Shown piece after piece: positions 50,285 to 61,108 of a stretch of 64,000 nt of DNA. Both the position numbers and the translations under genes were made by a program. The stretch comes from Klebsiella ornithinolytica NBRC 105727 = ATCC 31898 (GTDB taxonomy: Bacteria; Pseudomonadota; Gammaproteobacteria; Enterobacterales; Enterobacteriaceae), in the NCBI RefSeq assembly GCF_001598295.1, contig NZ_BCYR01000013.1:1-64000 (forward strand), written 5' to 3'. The stretch's first letter is position 1; each line of letters begins with the position of its first letter. The notes below the pieces were generated by a model. It did no database searches, had not been told where the DNA came from, and saw only the letters and a program-made list of their open reading frames with translations.

Positions 50285-52153
50285 ATGTCGCAAACTGCCA
50301 CACTGATCCTGACCAACGGCCGAATTCATACCCTCGACCGCACAAACCCGCTGACCGAGGCGATCGCGATCGCCAACGGCAAGATCCTCGCCACCGGCAG
50401 CCGCGATCGGATCATGAGTTTTGCTGCGCAAGGGACGCAGATCGTTGATCTACAAGGCCATACGGTGATCCCCGGCCTGAACGATTCCCACCTGCACCTG
50501 ATCCGCGGCGGGCTGAATTATAATCTCGAGCTGCGCTGGGAGGGGGTTCCGTCGCTGGCGGACGCGCTGCGCATGCTGAAAGATCAGGCCGATCGCACGC
50601 CGTCTCCGCAATGGGTGCGCGTTGTCGGCGGCTGGAGTGAATTTCAGTTCGCCGAACGGCGCATGCCCACCCTCGAGGAGTTGAACGCGGCGGCGCCGGA
50701 TACGCCGGTATTTGTTCTCCATCTCTACGATCGCGCGCTGCTGAACCGTGCGGCGCTGAAAGCCGTGGGTTACACCAAAGAGACGCCGGATCCGGCCGGC
50801 GGTGAAATCGTGCGCGATAGCCGCGGTAACCCCACCGGGATGCTGATCGCCAAACCTAACGCGATGATTCTCTATGCGACCCTGGCGAAAGGGCCGAAGC
50901 TGCCGCTGGAGCTGCAGGTCAATTCGACGCGCCAGTTTATGCGTGAGCTGAACCGGCTTGGCCTCACCAGCGCGATTGATGCCGGGGGCGGTTTCCAGAA
51001 CTACCCGGAAGATTATGAAATTATTGAACAGCTGCATGCGCAAGAGCAGATGACCGTGCGTATTGCCTATAACCTGTTTACCCAGCGGCCAAAACAGGAG
51101 CTGGATGATTTCGAACGCTGGACCGATATGCTGAAACCGGGACAGGGGACCGACTTTTTCCGTGCCAACGGCGCCGGCGAAATGCTGGTCTTCTCGGCGG
51201 CGGATTTTGAAGATTTCCTGCAGCCGCGTCCGGACCTGCCGGAAGGGATGGAAGACGAGCTGGAGCGGGTGGTACGCCATCTGGTGGAACACCGCTGGCC
51301 GTTCCGCCTGCATGCCACCTATGATGAATCCATCAGCCGGATGCTGGATGTTTTTGAGAAGGTGAACCGCGATATTCCGTTTAACGGCCTGCACTGGTTC
51401 TTTGACCATGCGGAGACCATTACCGAGCGGAATATTGAACGCGTGAAGGCGCTCGGCGGCGGTATCGCGGTACAGCACCGAATGGCTTTCCAGGGCGAAT
51501 ATTTTGTCGATCGCTATGGCAAAGAGGCGGTTAAGCATACGCCGCCGGTGGCGAAAATGCTGGCGCTGGATGTGCCGGTGGGACTGGGGACCGATGCGAC
51601 GCGTGTCGCGAGCTACAACCCGTGGACCGCGCTCTACTGGTTGGTCTCCGGGCGTACCGTGGGCGGCATGGCGATGTATGACGACAGCAACCGTCTGCCG
51701 CGCGAGGTGGCGCTGGAGCTGTGGACCGCGGGCAGCGCCTGGTTCTCCAGTGAACAAGGTAAAAAAGGGCGTATTGAGAAAGATCAGCTGGCCGATCTGG
51801 TGGTGCTGTCCAAAGACTATTTCAGCGTGCCGGAAGAGGAGATCAAAGGCATTGAGTCGGTGCTGACGGTGGTCGATGGCAAAGTGGTTTATGCCGCAGG
51901 GCATTTTTCGCCGCTGGCGCCGCCGCCGATTCCTGTTCTGCCGGAGTGGTCTCCGGTGGTCAAGGTGCCGGGCCACTATCGTTCCGCTCCGCCTGCGGCG
52001 GCGAAAATCGGGGCGATAGTCCAGATGCACCAGTGCTGCGGCAGCTGCGGCGTGCACGGTCATCAGCATGATATTGCCCGTCAGTCGTCGGTGCCGGTAT
52101 CGGACGAGCAGGCGTTCTGGGGCGTGATGGGCTGTTCCTGCTTTGCGTTTTAG
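50285..52153 (+). CDS. YtcJ-type amidohydrolase with Cys/His-rich tail
   Basis: This 622-aa metal-dependent amidohydrolase (amidohydrolase_3 type) has metal ligands His69 and His71 in NDSHLHL, further His residues in WPFRLHATYDES and LHWFFDHAE, and a late Asp in GLGTDATRV. The family hydrolyses amides, often of aromatic or indole-type compounds. No signal peptide is seen. The last 42 residues hold five Cys and four His (CCGSCGVHGHQH and CSC), unusual for the family. A GGAGAG site precedes the ATG. Substrate unknown. Confidence 0.85.
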   Translation: MSQTATLILTNGRIHTLDRTNPLTEAIAIANGKILATGSRDRIMSFAAQGTQIVDLQGHTVIPGLNDSHLHLIRGGLNYNLELRWEGVPSLADALRMLKDQADRTPSPQWVRVVGGWSEFQFAERRMPTLEELNAAAPDTPVFVLHLYDRALLNRAALKAVGYTKETPDPAGGEIVRDSRGNPTGMLIAKPNAMILYATLAKGPKLPLELQVNSTRQFMRELNRLGLTSAIDAGGGFQNYPEDYEIIEQLHAQEQMTVRIAYNLFTQRPKQELDDFERWTDMLKPGQGTDFFRANGAGEMLVFSAADFEDFLQPRPDLPEGMEDELERVVRHLVEHRWPFRLHATYDESISRMLDVFEKVNRDIPFNGLHWFFDHAETITERNIERVKALGGGIAVQHRMAFQGEYFVDRYGKEAVKHTPPVAKMLALDVPVGLGTDATRVASYNPWTALYWLVSGRTVGGMAMYDDSNRLPREVALELWTAGSAWFSSEQGKKGRIEKDQLADLVVLSKDYFSVPEEEIKGIESVLTVVDGKVVYAAGHFSPLAPPPIPVLPEWSPVVKVPGHYRSAPPAAAKIGAIVQMHQCCGSCGVHGHQHDIARQSSVPVSDEQAFWGVMGCSCFAF

Positions 52154-52169
52154 CCTCTGACAGGTTAAC

Positions 52170-52201
52170 GCGCTCCCCCGGCGAGGCCGCCGGGGGAGCG
52201 C
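52170..52201. terminator. Strong hairpin between convergent genes
   Basis: 13-nt perfect arms, GCGCTCCCCCGGC and its complement, enclose GAGGCC. It lies between the amidohydrolase and aldolase genes and can serve either strand. No T-run. Confidence 0.6.
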
Positions 52202-52242
52202 GGAGCGCGACCATCTGATGACGCATCAACGATATGCCGGGC

Positions 52243-53103
52243 TTAGCCCCGGTTCTGAGAGCCAAATAGCTGGATCCGACGGGCGACCATCTCGCGCACG
52301 GGCAGCAAGCCTTGGCGGATAACTTTGCGCGGATCGTTAATATCGTGACCGTTATCGGCGGCGAACAGCGCTTTCACGGCTTCGCACCAGGCGTACATAT
52401 TCTCGGTGTTGACGTTAATTTTTGCCGTACCGCAGGCAATTGCTTTGCGCATATCGTCGTCAGCAATACCGGTCCCGCCGTGAAGTACCAGCGGTACTTT
52501 AACAAGCTCTGATATGGCTTTCATTTCGGCAAAGCCGAGTTTAGCCTTCCCTTTATAAAGCCCGTGCGTAGAACCGAGCGCTGCCGCGAGGCAGTCTACC
52601 TGCGTTTCGCTGACCAGGGTAAAGCACTCCTGCGGATCGGCATAGATAACCTCAGAATTCACGATGCCATCTTCACTGCCGGCAATGGTTCCCAGCTCGG
52701 CTTCAACGGAGATGCCTCTGCTGTGCGCCAGGTCGACCAGATGGCGGGTGATCGCCAGGTTTTCCGCAAACGGCAAATGGGAGCCATCAAACATAATCGA
52801 GCTAAAGCCGGCTTCAATGGCCGCTTCGCAGGCCTCGCGCGTGGTCCCGTGATCGAGATGCAATGCGACAGGAATATCAATCTGTAGATAGTCCATCGCA
52901 TTGACCACGATGTCATGAATGCATTTCAGGCCCAGCATATGTTTTACCGTACCGCCGGAGACCCCCAAAATAATGGGTGAGCGGAGCTGTTGCCCGGTAC
53001 TTAATACGGCGCCAACCCATTCCAGATTATTAATATTGAACTGCCCTACGGCATAACCGTCCCGTAGGGCATGCTGAAGCATGTCCTTCATAGAAACTAA
53101 CAT
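52243..53103 (-). CDS. Class II ketose-bisphosphate aldolase
   Basis: This 286-aa zinc enzyme is of the fructose/tagatose-bisphosphate aldolase family. Zinc ligands lie in ALHLDHGTT, EAELGTIAGSEDG and VPLVLHGGTG, and AKINVNTE follows. It would split a ketose-1,6-bisphosphate into glyceraldehyde-phosphate and dihydroxyacetone-phosphate. I chose the ATG at 53103 because GAGG lies 5 nt upstream; a GTG at 53109 is in frame. It is the last gene of a five-gene PTS operon. Confidence 0.88.
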   Translation of the reverse strand: MLVSMKDMLQHALRDGYAVGQFNINNLEWVGAVLSTGQQLRSPIILGVSGGTVKHMLGLKCIHDIVVNAMDYLQIDIPVALHLDHGTTREACEAAIEAGFSSIMFDGSHLPFAENLAITRHLVDLAHSRGISVEAELGTIAGSEDGIVNSEVIYADPQECFTLVSETQVDCLAAALGSTHGLYKGKAKLGFAEMKAISELVKVPLVLHGGTGIADDDMRKAIACGTAKINVNTENMYAWCEAVKALFAADNGHDINDPRKVIRQGLLPVREMVARRIQLFGSQNRG

Positions 53104-53120
53104 AATCACCTCGGAATCAA

Positions 53121-54083
53121 TTATTCATCAAAATACTGCGTTAAGTTTCTTTCGTAGCTGTTTAATGCATTATGAACAACGGCAAGATCCGGCATGGATT
53201 CACGAACACCTTTTTTCTCAATAGAGATTGCGGCGGTCAGGCTGGCAAAAAGAATAATATTATCGATATGCCATGAATAATGAACGCCGTAAGTGAAAGC
53301 ACCATGAAAAACATCGCCGGCGCCGGTCGTATCGACGGCCTGACATTGCCAGGCGGGAACAATGTGCAGCATCCCGCTCTTTAAAAAGGCACAGCCTTTT
53401 TCTCCAAGAGTAATAAAAGCCTCACCCCGGCAGATTTTATTCAGTTCGAGAAGGGCTGTTTTTAGCTCTTTCTCAGTGCTCAGCGCGCGGTAGCTCATAT
53501 AGTCTCTGGCGAAATGTTCGCTGACGACGAAATAATCAGTCCAGGCCGCCAGTTTGATATTACTGGCACGTAATGAGCCGCCATCCATGACCACACGGGC
53601 CGCGGGGAGTTTTTTAATTAAATACTCGCTGATTTCCGCTTCATGACCATCAATTAACAGGGTCACCGGTTCTTCTGAAGCAATAAGGCGCTGTGCGAGA
53701 TCGTCAAGTTTCAGTTTTTGATCGTAGGTCAACGAAGGTGGCGTTTGCATTTTACGGGTAATAATGGTTCGCGAGCCCGTTAAACGGTTAACCAGCACCG
53801 ATGCCAGCGGGGTGATCATCTCATCGGAAAAGACGATGTGGCTGGTATCGACTCCGGCCTGAGCAAATTCATCGACGATACGCTGACCGTAAATATCCGC
53901 ATTGAGATGACCGATGTAATAGACATCCTCGCCCCATAATCCCAGCAGCCATGCGGCATTTGCCGCCGGACCGCCGCCGCTTTCAATAAAGTCGTGGCAG
54001 AAGTTTTTGGTGTTTTCCTGCGGCCACTCATTCAGAAAGAAGAACTGATCAAAACATGAAAATCCTATGGACAATATAGCCAT
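53121..54083 (-). CDS. PfkB-family sugar kinase
   Basis: This 320-aa kinase of the ribokinase/PfkB family has the N-terminal ESGGGPAANAAW signature and the C-terminal DTTGAGDVFHGAF signature with catalytic Asp. It probably phosphorylates the product of the linked PTS to a bisphosphate, which the neighbouring aldolase then splits. The substrate cannot be read from sequence. Base composition is AT-richer than the backbone genes. Confidence 0.88.
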   Translation of the reverse strand: MAILSIGFSCFDQFFFLNEWPQENTKNFCHDFIESGGGPAANAAWLLGLWGEDVYYIGHLNADIYGQRIVDEFAQAGVDTSHIVFSDEMITPLASVLVNRLTGSRTIITRKMQTPPSLTYDQKLKLDDLAQRLIASEEPVTLLIDGHEAEISEYLIKKLPAARVVMDGGSLRASNIKLAAWTDYFVVSEHFARDYMSYRALSTEKELKTALLELNKICRGEAFITLGEKGCAFLKSGMLHIVPAWQCQAVDTTGAGDVFHGAFTYGVHYSWHIDNIILFASLTAAISIEKKGVRESMPDLAVVHNALNSYERNLTQYFDE

Positions 54084-54145
54084 AACTACTCCTGATAATG
54101 TCGTCAGCTGCGGGAAGAATGCTTCCCGCAGGGAAAAATGAAACC

Positions 54146-55537
54146 CTATTCATTTTTCTTATTCGCCGTGAGCGCTTCGTAGCTGAGCGTATCTCCTACC
54201 ACGCGCACTGAGCGGAAGCAGAAAGGCACCAGCAGAGCGATGAGCAGGGCGAGGCAAATCAAATAGATGGTTATCTGGCCAAACTGGGTAAACGCATTAC
54301 CGATAATGATGCCCCATACCGCGAAATCGAAATCGGCAAAGGTGCTGTTCTCAAAGCCCAGGCTGCCTAAAGCCGGGAGCAACATCGCCGGCAGGAAGGC
54401 GAGGAAGATGCCGCCAATGAACGAGGCAATGACGCAGCCGCGCTTGCCGCCCAGCTTGTCGGCGAAGACGCCGGAGGTCCCGCCGCAGAAGAAATGCGGC
54501 ACCATGCCGGGAATGATTAGCGCCATGCCGAAGGCGCCCAGCAGCAGCATTCCCACCAGACCACCGATAAAGGAGCTGATAAAACCGACGACCACCGCCG
54601 TTGGACTAAACGTAAAGAACACCGCGCAGTCTACGGCCGGAATCGAATCGGGAATCAGCTTCTGGCTAATCCCCTGGAATGCCGGTACCAGATCGCCAAG
54701 GATCAGACGCACGCCGTTGTAGACGATGGCGACGCCGACGGCAAACTGCAGCCCGGTCAGGATAGAGAAGATCAGCATGTTCTGATCCGTGATTGTCCGC
54801 AGGTATTCGGTGCCGGCCACGGCGCTACAGACAAAGTAGATAACGAACATCACGATCCCGGTAGTGACCGTGGTATCGCGCAGAAAGCCCCATTTTTCAG
54901 AGATTTCGGTATCGGCGAAAGAGTTCGCCGGGTTGCCGGTTTTGCTGGCGATCCACGCCGAGATGTAATACCCCAGAGAGCCAAAATGCCCCATCGCAAT
55001 GCCGCCATCTTCGGTGACCTGCTTGGTATAGCGCTGACCGATTGCCGGGGAGATCGCCGACCAGGAGCCGAGTAAGAACCCGCCAATCAGTACCAGCATC
55101 CAGCCGCGGAATTCTGCCGCCTGCAGTACCGCAGAGAACAGACAGGCGAGGAAGAATGAGTGGTGACCGGTAAGGAAGATATATTTATACTTAGTGCAGC
55201 GAGCAATAAGCAGGTTAAAAATAAAACCTAACAGCAATATACTCATGGTTTCAACACCCAGTACCTTCTGGGCGACGGAAACAATAGCCTCGTTGTTAGG
55301 AATAACGCCACGAATATTAAATCCGGCTTCGATAATTCCGCCGAGCGGATTGAGGTTGGCAACGATAACCCCTGCACCGGCGCTGAGCATTAAATAACCG
55401 AGGATGGGCTTTAAGGTACCGGTGAGAAGTTTATTTCCGGGGGAACGCAGTGCCACTAAACCGACAAATGCGATAATCCCCATCAGAAATGCGGGTTGGC
55501 TGAATATTTCTGATAAGAATGTAAGTATAGCCTGCAT
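54146..55537 (-). CDS. PTS EIIC component, ascorbate (UlaA/SgaT) type
   Basis: This 463-aa membrane protein has about 11-12 hydrophobic segments of the ascorbate-galactitol PTS superfamily (ILGYLMLSAGAGVIVANLNPL, then TGHHSFFLACLF). It should move and phosphorylate a sugar or sugar-like compound with the EIIB and EIIA encoded upstream. UlaG- or UlaD-type ascorbate genes are absent nearby, so ascorbate is unlikely. A repeat element separates it from EIIB. Confidence 0.87.
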   Translation of the reverse strand: MQAILTFLSEIFSQPAFLMGIIAFVGLVALRSPGNKLLTGTLKPILGYLMLSAGAGVIVANLNPLGGIIEAGFNIRGVIPNNEAIVSVAQKVLGVETMSILLLGFIFNLLIARCTKYKYIFLTGHHSFFLACLFSAVLQAAEFRGWMLVLIGGFLLGSWSAISPAIGQRYTKQVTEDGGIAMGHFGSLGYYISAWIASKTGNPANSFADTEISEKWGFLRDTTVTTGIVMFVIYFVCSAVAGTEYLRTITDQNMLIFSILTGLQFAVGVAIVYNGVRLILGDLVPAFQGISQKLIPDSIPAVDCAVFFTFSPTAVVVGFISSFIGGLVGMLLLGAFGMALIIPGMVPHFFCGGTSGVFADKLGGKRGCVIASFIGGIFLAFLPAMLLPALGSLGFENSTFADFDFAVWGIIIGNAFTQFGQITIYLICLALLIALLVPFCFRSVRVVGDTLSYEALTANKKNE

Positions 55538-55548
55538 GATCGTATCCT

Positions 55549-55698
55549 TAGAGCCTATCCCATTAGGCTATTTTATTTGCCATTTTGGCCCTGGGCAGTG
55601 CTCAAAATCCTCACGTACTGCGTGTACGCTCCGGTTTTTCCGCGCTGTCCGTGTCCAAACTGGCTGCAACAATGTACGCCTGCTGGGGTAGGCTCTTA
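55549..55698. mobile_element. MITE-like repeat (about 150 bp) inside the PTS operon
   Basis: The ends GAGCCTATCCCATTAGG and TGGGGTAGGCTC form imperfect inverted repeats, flanked by TTA on both sides as a possible target duplication. It encodes no protein. It lies between EIIB (stop at 55706) and EIIC (start at 55537), in the middle of the operon. Confidence 0.65.
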
Positions 55699-55705
55699 AT
55701 AATGA

Positions 55706-55993
55706 TTAAGAATGAGTTGCAGCAATTTTTGTCAGAGCGTCGGTAATATCTTCAGCAATTTTTGCTTTATGTACATAGCTGCGAATAATGGCGACCTGAC
55801 AATGCGCAGGGAACTGATTGGCTAATTCTTTGATGGTGATATAGAGATCGGCTTTCTCTCCGACGGCATTAGCAAAATCAACAGAGGCGACGTCAGCTTT
55901 GATCCCTAATTCATCACATATTTTTTTGACATTGCTTGCGGCCATTAATGAACTGCCAATCCCGTTACCACAAACTGTTCTGATAACTAACAT
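55706..55993 (-). CDS. PTS EIIB component, ascorbate (UlaB) type
   Basis: A 95-aa cytoplasmic EIIB with phospho-accepting Cys8 in CGNGIGSS. Length and motif fit the lactose/ascorbate EIIB fold. It overlaps the EIIA gene by 7 nt, indicating coupled translation. Confidence 0.88.
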   Translation of the reverse strand: MLVIRTVCGNGIGSSLMAASNVKKICDELGIKADVASVDFANAVGEKADLYITIKELANQFPAHCQVAIIRSYVHKAKIAEDITDALTKIAATHS

Positions 55994-56442
55994 AATGACG
56001 ACTCCATTTTATTGTGGATGAAATTGAATACGGCATTGATGTCATGCTCTTCGCGAAGGAACGACACAATATCTGATTCAATCAGTGTGGCGATTATCTG
56101 GATCATTTTTATATGGTTATCGGCGTCGGCGCCGGCGATACCGATAATGACGCTCACCGGGTCAAACTCTTCGTGACCAAAGTGAAGCGGCTGGCGGATG
56201 GTGATTAAAGAAAAGCCGGTGCGGATGGCCCCCTTTTCGGGGCGCGCGTGGGGCATCGCCAGGCCGCTATCAATAACAATGGCGGGACCAAAATCCTTAT
56301 AGACGTCGAGCATCGCGGTGATGTATTCGGGGCGACAAATTTGCTGGCGGGCCAGTAGCGTCCCGGATAATTCGATAGCCTGACTGGCGCTGGTAATGTT
56401 CTGATCAAGTGCGATTAACCGGCGATCAAAAATGATTTCCAT
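55987..56442 (-). CDS. PTS EIIA component (EIIA-2, ascorbate/fructose type)
   Basis: A 151-aa EIIA with the phospho-accepting His65 in AMPHARP. It takes phosphate from HPr and passes it to EIIB Cys8. It is first in the five-gene minus-strand operon EIIA-EIIB-EIIC-kinase-aldolase. No dedicated regulator is encoded beside it. Confidence 0.88.
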   Translation of the reverse strand: MEIIFDRRLIALDQNITSASQAIELSGTLLARQQICRPEYITAMLDVYKDFGPAIVIDSGLAMPHARPEKGAIRTGFSLITIRQPLHFGHEEFDPVSVIIGIAGADADNHIKMIQIIATLIESDIVSFLREEHDINAVFNFIHNKMESSLC

Positions 56443-56826
56443 AATCCAATCCTTAACGCATTTATTTTCTGAGTTAAATCATGACGAAATAGAACACAGG
56501 AAATCATGGTTCAGATCACATTTGAATTTTTAAACCTTGAAGTTGATCACAGCGAAATGATTTTTGCGTTATTTTTTTAGGGAAAATAACATTTATTATT
56601 ATGTTAATTATCAATTGGTTATAATTTTGTAGTCAATTATTGAAATAATATCAGGTGGGAAAGATTAAAAATAAGAGCGATTTATTTTTTAGAAGTGTTT
56701 TGCGTATCACAAATATCATGACAGTTTTTTATCAAAGTTTGAGTTTGCTAACAAAAAAAGCCATCTGAAAAGCATGAGGGAGCGGCGACTGCGCGATAGA
56801 GCGCAAAATGTGCTGCGGCAGGAGAT
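56443..56826. promoter_or_regulatory. AT-rich upstream region of the PTS operon
   Basis: About 380 nt of AT-rich DNA without a gene. It contains TTGA-N6-TCACA near 56540 and a further GATCACATTT near 56515, possible CRP half-sites, as expected for a PTS operon. Not confirmed. Confidence 0.45.
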
Positions 56827-56856
56827 AAAAAAGGCCCGCATGCGCGAGCCTTTTTC
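56827..56856 (-). terminator. Rho-independent terminator of the peroxiredoxin gene
   Basis: AAAAAGGC and GCCTTTTT form the stem. Read on the minus strand it ends in a T-run. It begins 15 nt after the peroxiredoxin stop. Confidence 0.85.
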
Positions 56857-56870
56857 TGAACATGGGCCGA

Positions 56871-57473
56871 TTACAGGCTGGACACGTTCTCGGTCAGGTA
56901 TTTAGCTACGCCTTCCGGAGAAGCGGCCATACCTTCTTTTCCTTTTTCCCACTGTGCCGGGCAAACTTCACCGTGTTCTTCGTGGAACTGCAGCGCGTCA
57001 ACCATACGCAGCATTTCGTCGATGTTACGACCCAGCGGCAGGTCGTTAACTACCTGGTGGCGAACTACGCCGTTAGCGTCGATCAGGAACGAGCCGCGCA
57101 GCGCCACGCCTTCGTCCGGGTGTTCGATACCGTAAGCTTTCTGGATTTCACGTTTGATATCAGCAACCATCGCGTATTTAACCGGACCGATACCGCCCTG
57201 GTCTACCGGGGTGTTACGCCATGCGTTGTGAACGAATTCAGAGTCGAAGGAGACGCCAACGACTTCTACGCCGCGCTTCTGGAATTCTTCATAACGTTTG
57301 TCAAAAGCGATCAGCTCAGACGGGCAAACGAAGGTGAAGTCCATCGGCCAGAAGAACAGGACGGTTGCTTTACCGTTGGTGTGTTGTTTGAAGTTGAATT
57401 TCTCAACGATTTCGCCGTTACCTAAAACAGCTGCTGCGGTAAAATCCGGAGCCTGACGAGTGACCAGAACCAT
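56871..57473 (-). CDS. tsaA: Typical 2-Cys peroxiredoxin (TsaA type)
   Basis: This 200-aa cytoplasmic peroxidase reduces hydrogen peroxide and organic peroxides. The peroxidatic Cys lies in DFTFVCPSE and the resolving Cys in GEVCPAQW. It is the TsaA/Prx1 type, longer than AhpC of E. coli, and Salmonella has such a gene next to acpH. AGGAG lies before the ATG. Codon use looks highly biased, fitting strong expression. Confidence 0.93.
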   Translation of the reverse strand: MVLVTRQAPDFTAAAVLGNGEIVEKFNFKQHTNGKATVLFFWPMDFTFVCPSELIAFDKRYEEFQKRGVEVVGVSFDSEFVHNAWRNTPVDQGGIGPVKYAMVADIKREIQKAYGIEHPDEGVALRGSFLIDANGVVRHQVVNDLPLGRNIDEMLRMVDALQFHEEHGEVCPAQWEKGKEGMAASPEGVAKYLTENVSSL

Positions 57474-57642
57474 ATGATTCTCCTGTTAATAATAAGGTTA
57501 ATTGGAACGCAACGCGGGCAAGTATAGGGACAGGTTCATGCGAACTCAACGTGACGTTGACAATCAATGAGATAGGTTTTGCCTATCAATTTATATCGGA
57601 AAACGGTGTTCAGAATAGCCTTTCTGTGAGAAAGCGCAATCT

Positions 57643-58224
57643 TTATAGTTCGCGCCTGGTGGCCTGCGCCATCATTCGCGGATAAAAATGCCAGAACTGC
57701 TGCTCGAGTTTATCGTAGTGCGTATCCAGATCCTGCCAGGAGTCGCGCAGGGCATCAAGGCGCGGACGACGGCTGGCCATGCCGTTGAGGACGCGCTGAA
57801 TAAAGTCCATATCTTCATAGCGTTCAAGCCAGCGCTCCGACCACAAATAGGCATTGAGATTCACGAAGCGCGGCGGCGAATCGGGTAATACCGGCGTGAC
57901 CTGTGCCTGGGCATAGCGGACAAACTCGTTGAGCGGCATATCAGGTGAAATACGCGCCCAGTGATGCGACAGGAAGTGATCCCACATCACATCCAGCGTA
58001 ATGGGCGCCACGCGGCGGGTCTGCGGGCGAAACCAGTCGCGGGCTGCTTTGACTTCCGGCAGATTATCGGTCATGACATCGATGCGCCGGTGCATAAAAA
58101 TACCGTCGACAATGTCGGCCGGGTAGTCCGCCTGGGGATTGCCGCGAACGAAATCTGCCAGAAGATTGCCGGGCAGGGAGCTGTCGGCGAGATGGGCTAA
58201 GTGCAGGTGTGCAAGAAAATTCAT
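57643..58224 (-). CDS. acpH: Acyl carrier protein phosphodiesterase
   Basis: This 193-aa enzyme removes the phosphopantetheine group from acyl carrier protein. The start [20 protein letters not shown] matches E. coli AcpH, as does the [12 protein letters not shown] metal-site stretch. The ATG at 58224 gives the E. coli length; the frame runs on to 58242. An ERIC-like element begins 3 nt before the start. Confidence 0.95.
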   Translation of the reverse strand: MNFLAHLHLAHLADSSLPGNLLADFVRGNPQADYPADIVDGIFMHRRIDVMTDNLPEVKAARDWFRPQTRRVAPITLDVMWDHFLSHHWARISPDMPLNEFVRYAQAQVTPVLPDSPPRFVNLNAYLWSERWLERYEDMDFIQRVLNGMASRRPRLDALRDSWQDLDTHYDKLEQQFWHFYPRMMAQATRREL

Positions 58225-58226
58225 AT

Positions 58227-58387
58227 ACCTTTTATCCTTCAAACTGCCTCTTTATTGGCTTCAGCTTCCCGGCTCATCTTTGAGCCTCGTCCTCTCGGAC
58301 CGCCACTCCGCGGCGTTCAAATCTGTTCCTGACGAATTTGTCATTCAGCTGCCGCGTCGATGCATCTTGAATGGTTTTGTGTATAGA
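58227..58387. repeat. ERIC-like repeat upstream of acpH
   Basis: The ends ATCCTTCAAACTGCC and CATCTTGAATGG, then TTTTGTGTATAG, match the copies at 7978 and 49535. About 160 bp. An internal CAAATCTGTTCCTGACGAATTTGTC hairpin block matches the 7978 copy. It fills most of the acpH-queA gap. Confidence 0.7.
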
Positions 58388-58476
58388 TTATGTTATTCGT
58401 CCAGAGGGGTAAAGGTTGCAGGGAGGACGCCCCGGCACTAGACTACCCGCCTCTTTATTTAGTCTGAGCCACCGTC

Positions 58477-60728
<2,252 letters not shown>

Positions 60729-60750
60729 TTTTAATAATGAGGGAATTTGA

Positions 60751-61083
60751 ATGAGCTTTTTTATTTCTGATGCGGTAGCAGCAACCGGTGGCGCGGCGCA
60801 GGGTAGCCCGATGTCTCTGATTCTGATGCTGGTGGTGTTCGGTCTGATTTTCTACTTCATGATCCTGCGCCCACAGCAGAAGCGCACCAAAGAACATAAA
60901 AATCTGATGAACTCTATCGCCAAAGGCGATGAAGTGCTGACGAATGGCGGCCTGGTAGGTCGCGTCACGAAAGTGGCTGAAAGCGGATACATTGCTATCG
61001 CGCTGAACGATACCACTGAAGTGGTTATCAAACGTGACTTCGTCGCTGCCGTTCTGCCGAAAGGCACCATGAAGGCACTGTAA
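60751..61083 (+). CDS. yajC: YajC, Sec translocon accessory subunit
   Basis: A 110-aa inner-membrane protein with one helix (about 20-40, [20 protein letters not shown]). It associates with SecDF. It lies 22 nt after tgt. Confidence 0.97.
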   Translation: MSFFISDAVAATGGAAQGSPMSLILMLVVFGLIFYFMILRPQQKRTKEHKNLMNSIAKGDEVLTNGGLVGRVTKVAESGYIAIALNDTTEVVIKRDFVAAVLPKGTMKAL

Positions 61084-61108
61084 TCCACTTTTCCCTAAGG
61101 GAACTGCC

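Noticed and set aside
50450-52069. 539-aa minus-strand open frame opposite the amidohydrolase
   Set aside because: High GC keeps the reverse frame open. The product is rich in His and Arg, typical of a shadow, while the forward frame encodes a clear enzyme.
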